A DNA stretch of 64,000 bases from an uncultured Verrucomicrobiota bacterium (GCA_949293415.1 CASFDK010000043.1:1-64000); one strand, 5' to 3'; shown: positions 1-9,600, counted from the stretch's first letter. Numbers and translations are program-made. Notes: generated by a model not told the origin, from the letters alone.

Positions 1-6
1 AGTGTT

Positions 7-942
7 TTGTTCCGAATGTGTCCGATTTTCGCGCGGAGTGTATTTTTATCGGCTTGCATTGCGAACATTTGCGCTTTTGACTTGTCGAAATTTTTTATGA
101 ACCGGCTACCCGAAAATCACGATTCCGAAGGCGCAGGGTTTCTCGAAACCTTTGCGTGGCTTTGCGCCGCCGTCGCCTTTGCCCCCATTGCCGTCGGGCT
201 TTACGGGGCGTTGATTCAAAGCAGGCAACTGGGCGAAGCTGTCGTGATTTTGGCGGTTTCGCTCGCGGTTCTGGCGATAGAGTACGGAATAAAACCGCAC
301 CGCCCGCGCTTTTCGGGCGAGTCCGCCCGCTGGCTTTTGTTCGCATACATCGCGCTCTTTTCGGCGAAGTATTTCGGCATTTGGGGCGTATTTCTTTCGC
401 TCGGCGGGTTTTCGGCGGCGGTCGTGGCGTTCGGGTTGGCGTTTTTCGACAGGCGCAGATATGTCTACGCGGCGGGCGGGGCGTTTTACGCGTTCTCGGT
501 TCTGTCGTTTTTCGTGCGGGCTTTCGACCTGCCGTTACGCGTACTAGCGGGCAAACTTTCGGCTTGGATTTTGTCGCTGATGAATAGTTCCGTGGCTCTC
601 ATTGCGTACGGCGGCGACTCCCCGCAAATCGCCCTAAAGGTTGACGGCAGAAGTTATCTCGTGGCGACCGAATGCAACGGCTTCGGGATAATCAGCGGCT
701 GCATAATTCTGGCGGTTGTGTGCGCAATTTTCCGCAAAAACATTTCCGCCATCAAACGCGCGGCGGTAGTTGCACTCTGTGCGGTTTTTGCGTATGTTTT
801 CAATTCGTTCAGAATCGTTGCGATAATCTGCCTTGCGCCCATAGTGGGGCAGGACAACTACCATTTTATGCACGAGTCGGCGGGCTACTTTTTCTTTGCG
901 CTTGCGCTGCTCGGCGTCTGGGGGATTTCGCGCAGGCTGTGA
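7..942 (+). CDS. Exosortase/archaeosortase family transpeptidase
   Basis: Polytopic membrane protein with about eight hydrophobic segments. The three residues that define exosortases are visible: Cys223 in TECNGFGI, Arg269 in FNSFRIV, and His289 in HESAGYFFF. Enzymes of this family cut secreted proteins at a C-terminal PEP-CTERM signal and attach them to a surface carrier. A matching substrate is encoded at 6459-8039. The C-terminal EpsI domain fused to some exosortases is absent. The reading frame is open to the window edge. The listed start is a TTG; an ATG lies at 16, and the true start may lie outside the window. The residue after the catalytic Cys is Asn rather than the more common Ser or Thr, so the subfamily is uncertain. 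Confidence 0.85.
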   Translation: MFRMCPIFARSVFLSACIANICAFDLSKFFMNRLPENHDSEGAGFLETFAWLCAAVAFAPIAVGLYGALIQSRQLGEAVVILAVSLAVLAIEYGIKPHRPRFSGESARWLLFAYIALFSAKYFGIWGVFLSLGGFSAAVVAFGLAFFDRRRYVYAAGGAFYAFSVLSFFVRAFDLPLRVLAGKLSAWILSLMNSSVALIAYGGDSPQIALKVDGRSYLVATECNGFGIISGCIILAVVCAIFRKNISAIKRAAVVALCAVFAYVFNSFRIVAIICLAPIVGQDNYHFMHESAGYFFFALALLGVWGISRRL

Positions 943-1152
943 TTTTTTTTGTAGCCTCCGAAAGCGCGGTTTTTTGTGCGGAAATTAGGCGGTTTTGCAC
1001 AAAAATGTAGTATTTTGAAGAAAAGGAGGGCTTTTTTTAAGAAATCTTGAAAAAAAGATTGAAGAGAATTTTTTCGGCAATAAAAGGGAGAACGATTTTT
1101 TATGGGAAAATATCTTCGATAAATTTCCAAATAACCAACGGAGAAACTAATA
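943..1152. other. Intergenic region before pckG
   Basis: An A/T-rich 210-bp gap containing homopolymeric A and T runs. A GGAG ribosome-binding site lies about ten bases before the pckG start. No convincing -35/-10 pair and no clear terminator for the exosortase gene could be picked out by eye. Confidence 0.4.
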
Positions 1153-2943
1153 ATGATAGATCCAAAAACAGTACAAAACAAAGCTCTCGTCGCTTGGGTT
1201 GAAAAATGGGCAGCCCACACGACACCCGAAAAGGTGCAGTGGTGCGACGGTTCGCAGGCTGAAGCCGACGAGCTCTTCAATCAGATGATTGCAAAGGGCG
1301 CGTGCATAAAGCTCAATCAGGAAAAACGCCCCGGATGCTACTACTTCCGCTCCGACCCGCGCGACGTAGCCCGCGTTGAAGCGCGTACCTTCATCTGCTC
1401 GAAGACGAAGGCAGACGCTGGTCCGACTAATAATTGGATGGACCCCGTCGAAATGAAGGAAAAACTCAATGGTCTTTTCAAGGGTTGTATGAAGGGTCGT
1501 ACGATGTACGTCATTCCCTTCAGTATGGGCCCCATCGGCGGTCCCATCTCGCAGATCGGCGTTGAAATCACCGACTCGCCCTACGTTGTGGTAAGCATGC
1601 GCATTATGGCGCGCGTTTCGCCCAAGGTTCTCGACGTTCTCGGCGCGGAAGGCAGATTCATTCCCTGCGTACACTCGGTAGGCAAGCCCATCAACTCGCC
1701 CGAAGACGACGTTATTTGGCCCTGCAATCCCGAAAACACATACATCACGCACTTCCCCGAAACGCGCGAAATCATCAGCATCGGCTCGGGCTACGGCGGC
1801 AACGCTCTGCTCGGCAAAAAGTGCTTCTCGCTGCGTATCGCATCGGTAATGGGTCGCGACGAAGGCTGGATGGCGGAGCATATGCTCATTCTCGGCGTTA
1901 AAGACCCGAAGGGACGCAAGAGCTATGTCACGGGCGCATTCCCGTCGGCTTGCGGCAAGACCAATTTCGCAATGCTCATCGCACCCGAAGCTCTCCAAAA
2001 GAAGGGCTGGCAGATTACATGCGTCGGCGACGATATTGCGTGGATCAAACCCGGACCCGACGGCAAACTTTACGCAATCAACCCCGAAAACGGTTTCTTT
2101 GGCGTTGCTCCGGGCACAAGCATGAAGACCAACCCGAACGCGATGCTCTCGTGCTCGAAGAACACAATCTTCACAAACGTAGCCCTCACGGACGACGGCG
2201 ACGTATGGTGGGAAGGTATGACAAAAGAACCGCCGGCGCACCTTATCGACTGGCACGGCAATGATTGGACTCCCGAAAGCGGCACGCCTGCGGCACACCC
2301 GAACAGCCGTTTCGCAGCTCCGATTGTAAACTGCCCCTGTCTCGACGAAAACGCCGACAAGCTCGAAGGCGTTCCGATTTCGGCAATCGTTATCGGCGGA
2401 CGCCGCCCGAAGGGCATTCCGTTGGTATTCGAATCGTTCAACTGGACGCACGGCGTATACCTCGGCGCAATGATGGGTTCGGAACGTACGGCGGCAGCCG
2501 AAGGCAAACAGGGCGAACTCCGCTCCGACCCGATGGCTATGCTTCCGTTCGCGGGCTACAACATGGCAAACTATCTCGGACACCTCGTCCGGATGGGCAA
2601 GAACCTCGAACAGACACCGCGTTTCTACCACGTCAACTGGTTCCGCCGCGACGCGGAAGGCAACTTTATGTGGCCCGGATTCGGCGCAAACGCGCGCGTG
2701 CTGGCTTGGATTGTCAACCGCCAGAACGGCGAAGCCAAGGCGAAGGAAACGGCAATCGGTTTCGTTCCCGAATACGAAGACCTCGATTGGGACGGTATGG
2801 AATATTCCAAGGACACGTTCAAGGAATTGATGACATACGATCCCGCGACGGTATCGGCCCAGCCGCTTTCGGAAGAACTCTTCGAAATGCTCCCGCACTC
2901 GCTCAAGGTAGAGCGCGAAGCACTCCTCGAAAGACTCTCCTAA
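1153..2943 (+). CDS. pckG: Phosphoenolpyruvate carboxykinase (GTP)
   Basis: Converts oxaloacetate and GTP to phosphoenolpyruvate, GDP and CO2 in the cytoplasm. It is the entry to gluconeogenesis, or runs in reverse as anaplerotic CO2 fixation in fermenters. At 596 residues it has the usual length of the GTP class, not the shorter ATP class. Visible motifs are the P-loop [11 protein letters not shown] near residue 262, the metal/kinase motif VGDDIAWIK, and the guanine-side [16 protein letters not shown]. The ATG has a GGAG ribosome-binding site about ten bases upstream. It stands alone between the exosortase gene and yajC and is followed by a hairpin with a T run. Confidence 0.97.
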   Translation: MIDPKTVQNKALVAWVEKWAAHTTPEKVQWCDGSQAEADELFNQMIAKGACIKLNQEKRPGCYYFRSDPRDVARVEARTFICSKTKADAGPTNNWMDPVEMKEKLNGLFKGCMKGRTMYVIPFSMGPIGGPISQIGVEITDSPYVVVSMRIMARVSPKVLDVLGAEGRFIPCVHSVGKPINSPEDDVIWPCNPENTYITHFPETREIISIGSGYGGNALLGKKCFSLRIASVMGRDEGWMAEHMLILGVKDPKGRKSYVTGAFPSACGKTNFAMLIAPEALQKKGWQITCVGDDIAWIKPGPDGKLYAINPENGFFGVAPGTSMKTNPNAMLSCSKNTIFTNVALTDDGDVWWEGMTKEPPAHLIDWHGNDWTPESGTPAAHPNSRFAAPIVNCPCLDENADKLEGVPISAIVIGGRRPKGIPLVFESFNWTHGVYLGAMMGSERTAAAEGKQGELRSDPMAMLPFAGYNMANYLGHLVRMGKNLEQTPRFYHVNWFRRDAEGNFMWPGFGANARVLAWIVNRQNGEAKAKETAIGFVPEYEDLDWDGMEYSKDTFKELMTYDPATVSAQPLSEELFEMLPHSLKVEREALLERLS

Positions 2944-2961
2944 TCGGAAGGCAAACCGGAA

Positions 2962-2997
2962 AAACGGACAATCCCGCGAGGGGTTGCCCGTTTTTTT
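2962..2997 (+). terminator. Rho-independent terminator after pckG
   Basis: Inverted repeat ACGGACAA / TTGCCCGT with one mismatch, around a short G/C loop and followed by seven T. It lies 18 bases after the pckG stop. Confidence 0.7.
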
Positions 2998-3098
2998 GTT
3001 TCCGTTGCGCAAGTGCCGCAATTCGTTTTTTTTTCTTGCAAGACGGCGCGATTGCCGATTAAATTGCGGGCTTATTTATCATAATCGAAAGTTATAAT

Positions 3099-3446
3099 AT
3101 GTTAAATCTCGTTTCAATTCTCGCGCAGGCTCAAACTTCGGCGGAAGCCCCGCAAGGCGGCGGTTCCTCTATGCTTATATTTGTCGTTCTTATGTTTGCG
3201 GCAATGTACTTTTTGATGATTGCCCCTCAGCGTAAACGCCAGAAGGCGCACCAGAAAATGCTTTCCGAACTCAAGACGGGCGACAAAGTTCTGACAATCG
3301 GCGGTATGATAGGCACAATCGCCAACGTCAAGGAAAAGACTTTCATCGTCAAACTCGGCGACAACAACAAGGTGGAATTTATCAAGTCGGCGATTCAGGA
3401 AAAGGTTTCCTCGTCCGACGACGTCCCCGCCGAACAAAAGAACTAA
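3099..3446 (+). CDS. yajC: Sec translocon accessory subunit YajC
   Basis: Small single-pass inner-membrane protein of 115 residues that associates with SecDF and SecYEG. After a 24-residue N-terminal stretch there is one membrane helix (about residues 25-43, MLIFVVLMFAAMYFLMIAP). The family signature QRKRQKAHQKMLSELKTGDKVLTIGGMIG follows, in pieces, from about residue 45 to 74. It lies directly before secDF, the standard arrangement, and the pair is probably co-transcribed. The N-terminal stretch before the helix is longer and richer in Gln, Ala and Gly than in E. coli YajC. Confidence 0.95.
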   Translation: MLNLVSILAQAQTSAEAPQGGGSSMLIFVVLMFAAMYFLMIAPQRKRQKAHQKMLSELKTGDKVLTIGGMIGTIANVKEKTFIVKLGDNNKVEFIKSAIQEKVSSSDDVPAEQKN

Positions 3447-3461
3447 CGCCGCGCTTTTTCC

Positions 3462-3488
3462 GACGCGCCCCAAACCGACGGGCGCGTC
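3462..3488 (+). terminator. Hairpin between yajC and secDF
   Basis: A perfect 9-bp stem GACGCGCCC / GGGCGCGTC with a 9-nt loop, followed by TTAACTTTATTTT. The T run is interrupted, so it may be a partial terminator that lowers secDF relative to yajC, or an mRNA-end stabiliser. Confidence 0.5.
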
Positions 3489-3524
3489 TTAACTTTATTT
3501 TACACAACACAGAAAGATAATATT

Positions 3525-6137
3525 ATGTCGGGAAACACCTCGAACAGCGGAATAATCTGGAAACTCGTCATAACGGCACTTGTCGTAATCTGGGCGGTAT
3601 CTTCAATGCTCCCCTTCGGCGACACTCCGTTTGAAGACTACATCAAAACCCGCGCTACCGCCAATCAGGCGGAATTTGCGCAGGTTCTCAAAAACGCGGA
3701 ACAGCGCGTCGATCCTGTCAACTACAGAACGGACAAATCGAAGTCGCCCACGCTCTACATCGCCCTCCGCGACGATGCTAACGCTAAGGAGCTCGACCTC
3801 TCGAAGTTCTTCCCCGACATCAACGTTTCCGACATCAAAATACTCAAGAAGAGAAACGACATCCTCCTCAAGGAACTTTACAAGCAGAGCAAGGGCGCAC
3901 TCAAAAAGGGTCTCGACCTGCAGGGCGGCGTTTCGTTTACGCTCGAAATCGACGACAAAAACCTCCAGTCCGACGAACAGATGCGCAAGGGTCAGCTCGA
4001 CGACGTTCTCACGGTTATGAACAACCGTATCAACGGATTGGGCGTTACCGAGCCTACCATCCGCGTAGTCGGCGGCAAGTCCATCGAAGTCCAGATGCCG
4101 GGTGTGTCGCTCAAGGACAATCCCGAATCCATCGAAGAACTCTCGCGCCCCGCAAAGTTGGAATTCCGCTTGGTTCACCGCACACTGCGTCCGTCTTCGG
4201 TAAAGCCGCTTCCCTCCGAAATCCCCGCGGGCTACGAAGTGCTCGTTATGGAAAACGAACGCGGCGGCAAGGTTGTCGAAGAACCTATGTTCGTACGCCG
4301 CCGCGCAGAGGCCAAGGGCGACATCATCAGACGCGCATATCCCGCGATGGAAGACGCAAACCGCTTCAGCGTCGCAATGGAATTTACATCGGAGGGCGCA
4401 AAGGTTTTCGAACGCATCACGAAGGAAATTCTCGAAGGCGACCGCAACACGGGCACGAAGCAGTCGCTGGCAATCGTCCTCGACGGACGCCTGATGAGCG
4501 CGCCGCACATCCAGAGCGTCATCAGCGAACGCGGCTCCATTACGGGCAACTTCACGCGCCGCGAGGCAATCGAACTTGCAAACGCACTCAACAACCCGCT
4601 GGCGGTCGGCTTGAAGCGCACGTCGCTTAACGAAGTAGGGCCTTCTCTTGCAAACGAAGCGCGCGACAGCTCGTTCTTGGCGGCGGCAATCGGTACGGGC
4701 TTCACCATTTTATTTATGATTGCCGTATACTACGGAATGGGTATTATTGCAGTGTTCTCTGTGTTCATCAACATACTGATTCTTGTCGGCGTATTGGCGA
4801 GCTTCGGCGCGACTATGACCCTCCCGGGGATTGCGGCGTTGGCGCTAACTGTCGGTATGGCGGTAGACTCGAACATCCTCGTGTTCGAACGTATGCGCGA
4901 AGAGGCGCGTATGGGCAAAAGCCTTTGGACTTGCCTGCAGCTCGGCTACGAAAAGGCGTTCTCGACAATCGTCGACGCAAACATCACGACTTTGATTTCG
5001 GCAATAATCCTGTGGAAATTCGGTACGGGTCCCGTCAAAGGTTTCGGCGTAACGCTGGCAGTGGGTATCTTTACCACACTCTTTGCGGCGTTGGTGCTCA
5101 GTAGGGCGTTGCTCGAACTGGCTGTTAAATACGGCGTAATCCGCAACGCGCTTATGCGCTCGCTCATTTCGAACGACCTAAAGTTCAAGTTCCTCGACCA
5201 CGCAAAGAAATCGTTCATCGTTTCGTGGTTCGTCGTTCTGCTCGGCGTGGTGGCGATTATCGTGCGCGGCGACAAAACCCTCAGCATCGACTTCACGGGC
5301 GGCGACATCGTAACAATCGCATTCAACCCCGACCAGAAAATCCCGATCGGCGAAATCACAAAGCTCAGCGGCTTCACGAGCGATACGGGCATCGGCGAAA
5401 TCCAAGCCGCCTACCAGACCGACTTGGCGTCGAAGGCGGAACGACTCGTTCTGCAGGTAGAAAGCGAAAAGGGACAGCGCGTGTTCGATATGCTCTCGCA
5501 CAAATTCCCGAAGTCCGAATTGAAGCTTGTAGCGCAACAGAGCGTGGGGGCTACGGTCAGCGGCGAAATCACGCGCGACGCATTCATCGCCGTTGCGCTC
5601 TCGCTCTTGGCGACACTCGTTTATATTGCGATAAGGTTCGAATTCAGCTACGGCGTTGGCGCGCTTATCGCAACCGCGCACGACGTTGTGATGACGATAG
5701 GTATGTACGTTGTCTTCGGATTGCTCGGCATAGGTTCGGGGCAGTTCTCCGCGCCGATGGTGGCGGCAATCCTGATGGTTATGGGCTACACAATCAACGA
5801 CAAAATCGTTATCTTCGACCGTATCCGCGAAGAGCTTGTCCTCAAGCCCGCGATGTCGTTGCGCGACGTAATCAACCTTTCGATTAACCGCACGCTTTCC
5901 AGAACGTTGCTTACAAGTGCGACTACATTCGGCGTATCGGTTGCTCTGTTCGTGTTTGCCACGGGCATTATCGTAGACTTCTCGCTGGTATTTATGCTCG
6001 GTGTTGCGGTCGGCACGTTCTCGTCGATATTCATCGCAAGCCCGATATTCTACTGGTACAACCACGGCAGCAGGGCGCGCGTCGACAAGGAACGCGACGA
6101 CAACAGCGCAAAGCCCAAGGAATGGGAAGTTCAGTAG
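3525..6137 (+). CDS. secDF: Protein translocase subunit SecDF (fused)
   Basis: Proton-driven inner-membrane factor that completes protein export through SecYEG. SecD occupies roughly residues 1-520 and SecF roughly 545-860 in one 870-residue chain. There is an N-terminal membrane helix (about residues 10-26). The SecD motif GLDLQGGV sits at residues 129-136. The SecD TM motif GMAVDSNILVFERMREE, the SecF entry motif DFTGGDIV and the SecF TM motif GYTINDKIVIFDRIREE are all visible. Fusion of SecD and SecF is known in Bacteroidota, Verrucomicrobiota and some Firmicutes. It follows yajC by 78 bases and ends at a strong terminator. Confidence 0.97.
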   Translation: MSGNTSNSGIIWKLVITALVVIWAVSSMLPFGDTPFEDYIKTRATANQAEFAQVLKNAEQRVDPVNYRTDKSKSPTLYIALRDDANAKELDLSKFFPDINVSDIKILKKRNDILLKELYKQSKGALKKGLDLQGGVSFTLEIDDKNLQSDEQMRKGQLDDVLTVMNNRINGLGVTEPTIRVVGGKSIEVQMPGVSLKDNPESIEELSRPAKLEFRLVHRTLRPSSVKPLPSEIPAGYEVLVMENERGGKVVEEPMFVRRRAEAKGDIIRRAYPAMEDANRFSVAMEFTSEGAKVFERITKEILEGDRNTGTKQSLAIVLDGRLMSAPHIQSVISERGSITGNFTRREAIELANALNNPLAVGLKRTSLNEVGPSLANEARDSSFLAAAIGTGFTILFMIAVYYGMGIIAVFSVFINILILVGVLASFGATMTLPGIAALALTVGMAVDSNILVFERMREEARMGKSLWTCLQLGYEKAFSTIVDANITTLISAIILWKFGTGPVKGFGVTLAVGIFTTLFAALVLSRALLELAVKYGVIRNALMRSLISNDLKFKFLDHAKKSFIVSWFVVLLGVVAIIVRGDKTLSIDFTGGDIVTIAFNPDQKIPIGEITKLSGFTSDTGIGEIQAAYQTDLASKAERLVLQVESEKGQRVFDMLSHKFPKSELKLVAQQSVGATVSGEITRDAFIAVALSLLATLVYIAIRFEFSYGVGALIATAHDVVMTIGMYVVFGLLGIGSGQFSAPMVAAILMVMGYTINDKIVIFDRIREELVLKPAMSLRDVINLSINRTLSRTLLTSATTFGVSVALFVFATGIIVDFSLVFMLGVAVGTFSSIFIASPIFYWYNHGSRARVDKERDDNSAKPKEWEVQ

Positions 6138-6161
6138 TTCAACTGTAAAATATCGCACATT

Positions 6162-6193
6162 AAACCGCTCCGTTTTTACGGGGCGGTTTTTTT
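6162..6193 (+). terminator. Rho-independent terminator after secDF
   Basis: Stem AACCGCTCCGT / ACGGGGCGGTT (one G-U pair) followed by seven T, 25 bases after the secDF stop. Confidence 0.85.
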
Positions 6194-6342
6194 GTGAATC
6201 GAATTTTGTGTAAAAAATGAAACTTTGTTTAAAATTTTTTTGACGCGCAAATAAAATTTTACAGGTTAAAATGCGATAATTATGTCGCAATACGTATGTT
6301 ATGAAAATTAAACAGTTTACCTAAATAAGCCGAAAAAATCCC

Positions 6343-6377
6343 TTGACTCTTAGGGGGGGGGGGCTATTTTGTATATA
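6343..6377 (+). promoter_or_regulatory. Candidate promoter with G11 tract in the -35/-10 spacer
   Basis: TTGACT at 6343-6348 is a good -35. TATTTT at 6365-6370 is a plausible -10 with a 16-bp spacer, and an overlapping TATATA lies at 6372-6377. Eleven consecutive G (6353-6363) fill most of the spacer. Changing the tract by one base would change promoter spacing, as in known phase-variable promoters such as Neisseria porA. It lies about 90 bases upstream of the PEP-CTERM gene. The rest of the 320-bp gap 6138-6458 holds the secDF terminator and A/T-rich sequence. Confidence 0.55.
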
Positions 6378-6422
6378 AAACAAAAGTTAATGGGCTTTTT
6401 GCGTTTTTCGTTTTTTTGCCCC

Positions 6423-6452
6423 AGCTTTTGTTGAAACAACCAAAGGAAAGCT
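6423..6452 (+). promoter_or_regulatory. Leader hairpin around the ribosome-binding site of the PEP-CTERM gene
   Basis: AGCTTT (6423-6428) can pair with AAAGCT (6447-6452), with an inner stem GTTG / CAAC. The AAAGGA ribosome-binding site (6442-6447) falls in the internal bulge, seven or more bases before the ATG at 6459. This could modulate translation, but the stem is short. Confidence 0.3.
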
Positions 6453-6458
6453 ATTATT

Positions 6459-8039
6459 ATGAAACTAAAAATAATTACATTGTTGCCGCTGTTCGCCGCA
6501 AGTGTTGCATTTGCGCAGACTCCGGTTACGATTACTTGCGACGGCTCAAAGGCTGAAGTAAGGTCGGAATACGACGGTTGCGATGTCGTCGCCGTCGGAA
6601 AATCTTCCGACGGAACTACGGGCGCGGCGCGTTTCTTCTTCTATAATTCCGCGCTCAAGTCCCTTACGTACTCGTCCGACTCCGCGATAAAGGACAACGT
6701 TGCAATCAAGCCCTCTAACTTGACAATCAACGTTGCCTCGACGCTTTCGGGCACAATCAAAGCGTTCGACTTTTCTGCCGCCGAAAACCTCCAAATCATC
6801 GGCGACGCTCACGGCAATCACCATTTGAAAATCACGAACGAACCCTATGCCGGCGATTCCGTCGTCGCAAAGTTTTCCTTCAACAATATCGTGTCGGACA
6901 ACGTCTTACTGCAGTTCGATATGAGTGCGGATGTTAGCGGCAACAGTTATGTGGGCAACTTTTGGAGCACTTATCCCGAACCCAGGGGTATTTACATTTC
7001 GAAGGGAAAAGTCAACTGGAACGTGGCAACAACAACTTTACAGGATAAAACACTCTTCACTATCGACAGCGGCGCTGAATTTGTCTACAACGGCACTTCC
7101 GACTTTACCGTATACAACGCCTCGATTGACGGTACGCTCACATTCAACGGCGATTCCAAGCTTACAATCGACAAGGCTTCGGTAAAGTCCACGACGGGCA
7201 CAATCAACTACAACGGTACGCAGGCTTGGACGAACGACATCGGTATCGCGGGCACTGTCAACTACAACAGCAATACGCAGTTTGTGTGGGAGTCGGGCGA
7301 CCTCACGGGCAAAATCAACCTCGCCGACACTTCAAAGGGACTGCTTTGGAAGAGCGGTAAAATCGCGGGTCTGATTACCAACAATTCGGCTTCGAGCATC
7401 ACCCTGCAGAACGCCACAATCGACGCTGCTGGGCAAATCACAAGCGCGGCGCGCGTTGAAATCTACGGCAATGTAGACGTATACGGAAAAATCCGCTCGA
7501 ACAACATCCTTGTCAACGGCGGCGGAAAAATCGCCCTCAATGTCAAGGACGCAATTCTGAGCACTTCGGATGCCGCAACTATGCTTGTCGTAAAACACGG
7601 CGCGACGATTTCCGTAGCCGTCGACAACACAGTCGGTCATCTCTATTTAGCGGGCGAAGGTGAATCGATAATCAACCTCGAACTGCTCGGTGATGCGGTG
7701 CTCAAACTTGACAAAATCTCGCTCTACGAAGACACCAATACGGGACAACACCTTTCCAAGGGTACTCTTTCGGTCAGCGGTTTTGCCGACAACAGGATTT
7801 TCGTAACCGAAGATGCAAAGGGCACTTTCGAGAACGACAACCGTTTCTTCTTCAGCGCAACCGTAGGCGACAAGACAATCACAAAAGAAGACCTTCAATT
7901 TGTGGGTGGATCGTTCGGCGGCACGAGCGGCTATTGGGTAAACCTCTCAACTGTTCCCGAACCGGCGGAATGGGCTGCAATCATCGGCGCAATCGCGCTG
8001 GGATTTGCGATGTACCGCAGAAGAAACCTCAAGAAGTAG
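6459..8039 (+). CDS. PEP-CTERM surface protein, beta-rich
   Basis: Secreted 526-residue protein of unknown role. It has a signal peptide (about residues 1-19, ending AFAQ) and a long middle of Thr/Asn/Gly-rich beta-strand repeats such as TINYNGT and VNYNSNTQF, suggesting a solenoid. The C-terminal sorting signal begins at Val499: VPEPAEW, a hydrophobic segment IIGAIALGFAM, then YRRRNLKK. That signal is the substrate of exosortases, one of which is encoded at the start of this window. It has a strong AAAGGA ribosome-binding site and its own candidate promoter with a G11 tract. It resembles autotransporter passenger repeats, but no outer-membrane barrel is present. Confidence 0.85.
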   Translation: MKLKIITLLPLFAASVAFAQTPVTITCDGSKAEVRSEYDGCDVVAVGKSSDGTTGAARFFFYNSALKSLTYSSDSAIKDNVAIKPSNLTINVASTLSGTIKAFDFSAAENLQIIGDAHGNHHLKITNEPYAGDSVVAKFSFNNIVSDNVLLQFDMSADVSGNSYVGNFWSTYPEPRGIYISKGKVNWNVATTTLQDKTLFTIDSGAEFVYNGTSDFTVYNASIDGTLTFNGDSKLTIDKASVKSTTGTINYNGTQAWTNDIGIAGTVNYNSNTQFVWESGDLTGKINLADTSKGLLWKSGKIAGLITNNSASSITLQNATIDAAGQITSAARVEIYGNVDVYGKIRSNNILVNGGGKIALNVKDAILSTSDAATMLVVKHGATISVAVDNTVGHLYLAGEGESIINLELLGDAVLKLDKISLYEDTNTGQHLSKGTLSVSGFADNRIFVTEDAKGTFENDNRFFFSATVGDKTITKEDLQFVGGSFGGTSGYWVNLSTVPEPAEWAAIIGAIALGFAMYRRRNLKK

Positions 8040-8053
8040 TTTGCCGATTTTCA

Positions 8054-8090
8054 CGGAGGTTGAGGAAACTTCCGCCGACCTCCGAAAAAA
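8054..8090 (+). terminator. Hairpin after the PEP-CTERM gene
   Basis: CGGAGGT (8054-8060) pairs with ACCTCCG (8078-8084), with a small inner GGAA/TTCC stem. A-rich then T-rich sequence follows. It may act with the stronger hairpin at 8126. Confidence 0.4.
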
Positions 8091-8125
8091 TTTCTTCTCA
8101 ATAGATAGCAGATATACCATACGGG

Positions 8126-8167
8126 GAGGAAGGCGCATTTACTTGTGTCTTCCTCTCTTGTTTTTAA
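8126..8167 (+). terminator. Rho-independent terminator just before the beta-helix glycosidase gene
   Basis: A 12-bp stem GAGGAAGGCGCA / TGTGTCTTCCTC (two G-U pairs) with a 6-nt loop, followed by TCTTGTTTTT. It ends about 18 bases before the next ATG (8185). It should stop transcripts from the PEP-CTERM gene, or attenuate the downstream gene. Confidence 0.7.
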
Positions 8168-8184
8168 CAACTTGCTTTCCGTTT

Positions 8185-9600
8185 ATGAAAAAATTCATCC
8201 TTGTTTCATTTTGTGCGTTTTTAGCGTTTTCTTGTTTTGCCGCCGAGGAAGTTCGGCGCGGTGTAAGCGTCCATCCGGTTCCCGATTCCGACAAACTAAA
8301 CGAATGTTATTACGTTTCGATAGACGGCAAAAAAGCCGACTGCTACAAGGCGGCGGCGTCCCAAGCCAGGGGAGCCGAGTACTATTTTGTGTCGTACGAT
8401 TTTAGGCGCAATGCGGAAATTCGGATTCGCCACGCGGCGTGGAAATCGCTCAAAGACGTCAAAGTTTTTCCCGAAGGCACAAAATACCGCTTCGAGGGTG
8501 CAACGCTTGTAATAAAGGCGAAAAAAGCCCCGTCTACGATAATCGTATCGCCCGATAACCGCGAGTTGCCGATTTTGTTTTTCGGCAACAAATACGAAGA
8601 AAAGAAACCGTCCCGCGACGACCCTAACGTAATTTTCATAGAAAAAGGCTCGCACAACATTCCGCAGATAAAACTTACTTCCGGTCAAACGCTCTATCTT
8701 GAAGAGGGCGCAATTCTGAAGGGTTCGGTTTTCGCGTCGGGCAAGGACATCACCATTTGCGGACGCGGGGTAATTAGCGGCGAGCTAAAGGCGCGCTCAA
8801 GCAAATTCTATTTTATCAATTTCGAAGACTGTCAAAACCTGCGTATCCGCGACATCACTATAAAGGACTCCCCCGGGTGGACGATCAAACTTCTGCGCTG
8901 CAACGGCGTCTCAATAGACAACGTAAAAATCTGCAACGGCAGGGTCATTAACGACGACGCAATCGACATTTGCAATTCGTCGAATGTGCATATCAAAAAC
9001 GTGTTCGCGCGGGCGCAGGACGACATCATTGCCGTCAAGGGCTTGACATTCGGTCAACCCGAAAATGTCTGCGAAAACATCTTTATCAAAAACTGCATAT
9101 TCTGGACGGATAGGGCGAATATTTTCAGAATCGGATACGACTCCAACGTAAAACGCATTGCAAATCTGCGCGTCAAAGACATATTCGTGCCGTTTTATGC
9201 GACCGACTGCGTAGGGCTTGATTCCGAAGTGATGAAAGGCATAATCGTTTTACAGGCGGGCAAAAAAATGCTTATCGAAAACGCAACTTTCGAGAACATA
9301 AAAATATACTCCAACGGCACCGACCAGAATGTATTTATCGCCAAGGCGTTGAACAGACTGTACGGCAAGCCGTGCGAGGCGGGCTTTATCAAAAATTGCG
9401 CCGTGAAAAATTTGAGTGTTGCGGGCGAAAAGGGCGTATTCCGTGGCTCGATTTTGCTCGATGCAGACGCAGGCGGAAGTGTAGGCAACATAAAGTTCGA
9501 AAAAATATCGTATTTCGGGAAGCCGCTCTCAGAGGATTTCGAATTCTTCAATCCGAATACTTCGACGGATATCGAATTCAATAACGCGGACAGGAAATAG
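8185..9600 (+). CDS. Secreted right-handed beta-helix glycoside hydrolase (GH28/GH49-like)
   Basis: 471 residues from the ATG at 8185, chosen because a clean signal peptide follows (MKKFILVSFCAFLAFSCFA). Upstream in-frame codons would run through the terminator. Beta-helix rungs start around residue 150. Two acidic motifs match clan GH-N enzymes: NDDAIDI at residues 256-262 and QDD at 278-280, followed by IIAVKG. The GHG motif of classic polygalacturonases is missing, and ANIFRIGYDS stands near residue 318, closer to GH49 dextranase-type proteins. It probably cleaves a plant or microbial polysaccharide in the periplasm or outside the cell. The exact substrate cannot be assigned. No clear ribosome-binding site precedes the start. 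Confidence 0.7.
   Translation: MKKFILVSFCAFLAFSCFAAEEVRRGVSVHPVPDSDKLNECYYVSIDGKKADCYKAAASQARGAEYYFVSYDFRRNAEIRIRHAAWKSLKDVKVFPEGTKYRFEGATLVIKAKKAPSTIIVSPDNRELPILFFGNKYEEKKPSRDDPNVIFIEKGSHNIPQIKLTSGQTLYLEEGAILKGSVFASGKDITICGRGVISGELKARSSKFYFINFEDCQNLRIRDITIKDSPGWTIKLLRCNGVSIDNVKICNGRVINDDAIDICNSSNVHIKNVFARAQDDIIAVKGLTFGQPENVCENIFIKNCIFWTDRANIFRIGYDSNVKRIANLRVKDIFVPFYATDCVGLDSEVMKGIIVLQAGKKMLIENATFENIKIYSNGTDQNVFIAKALNRLYGKPCEAGFIKNCAVKNLSVAGEKGVFRGSILLDADAGGSVGNIKFEKISYFGKPLSEDFEFFNPNTSTDIEFNNADRK

Noticed and set aside
1147..3021. A 624-codon open frame on the minus strand opposite pckG
   Set aside because: Shadow of pckG: low-complexity Arg/Val-rich translation and no recognisable domain, while the plus strand is a full PEPCK.
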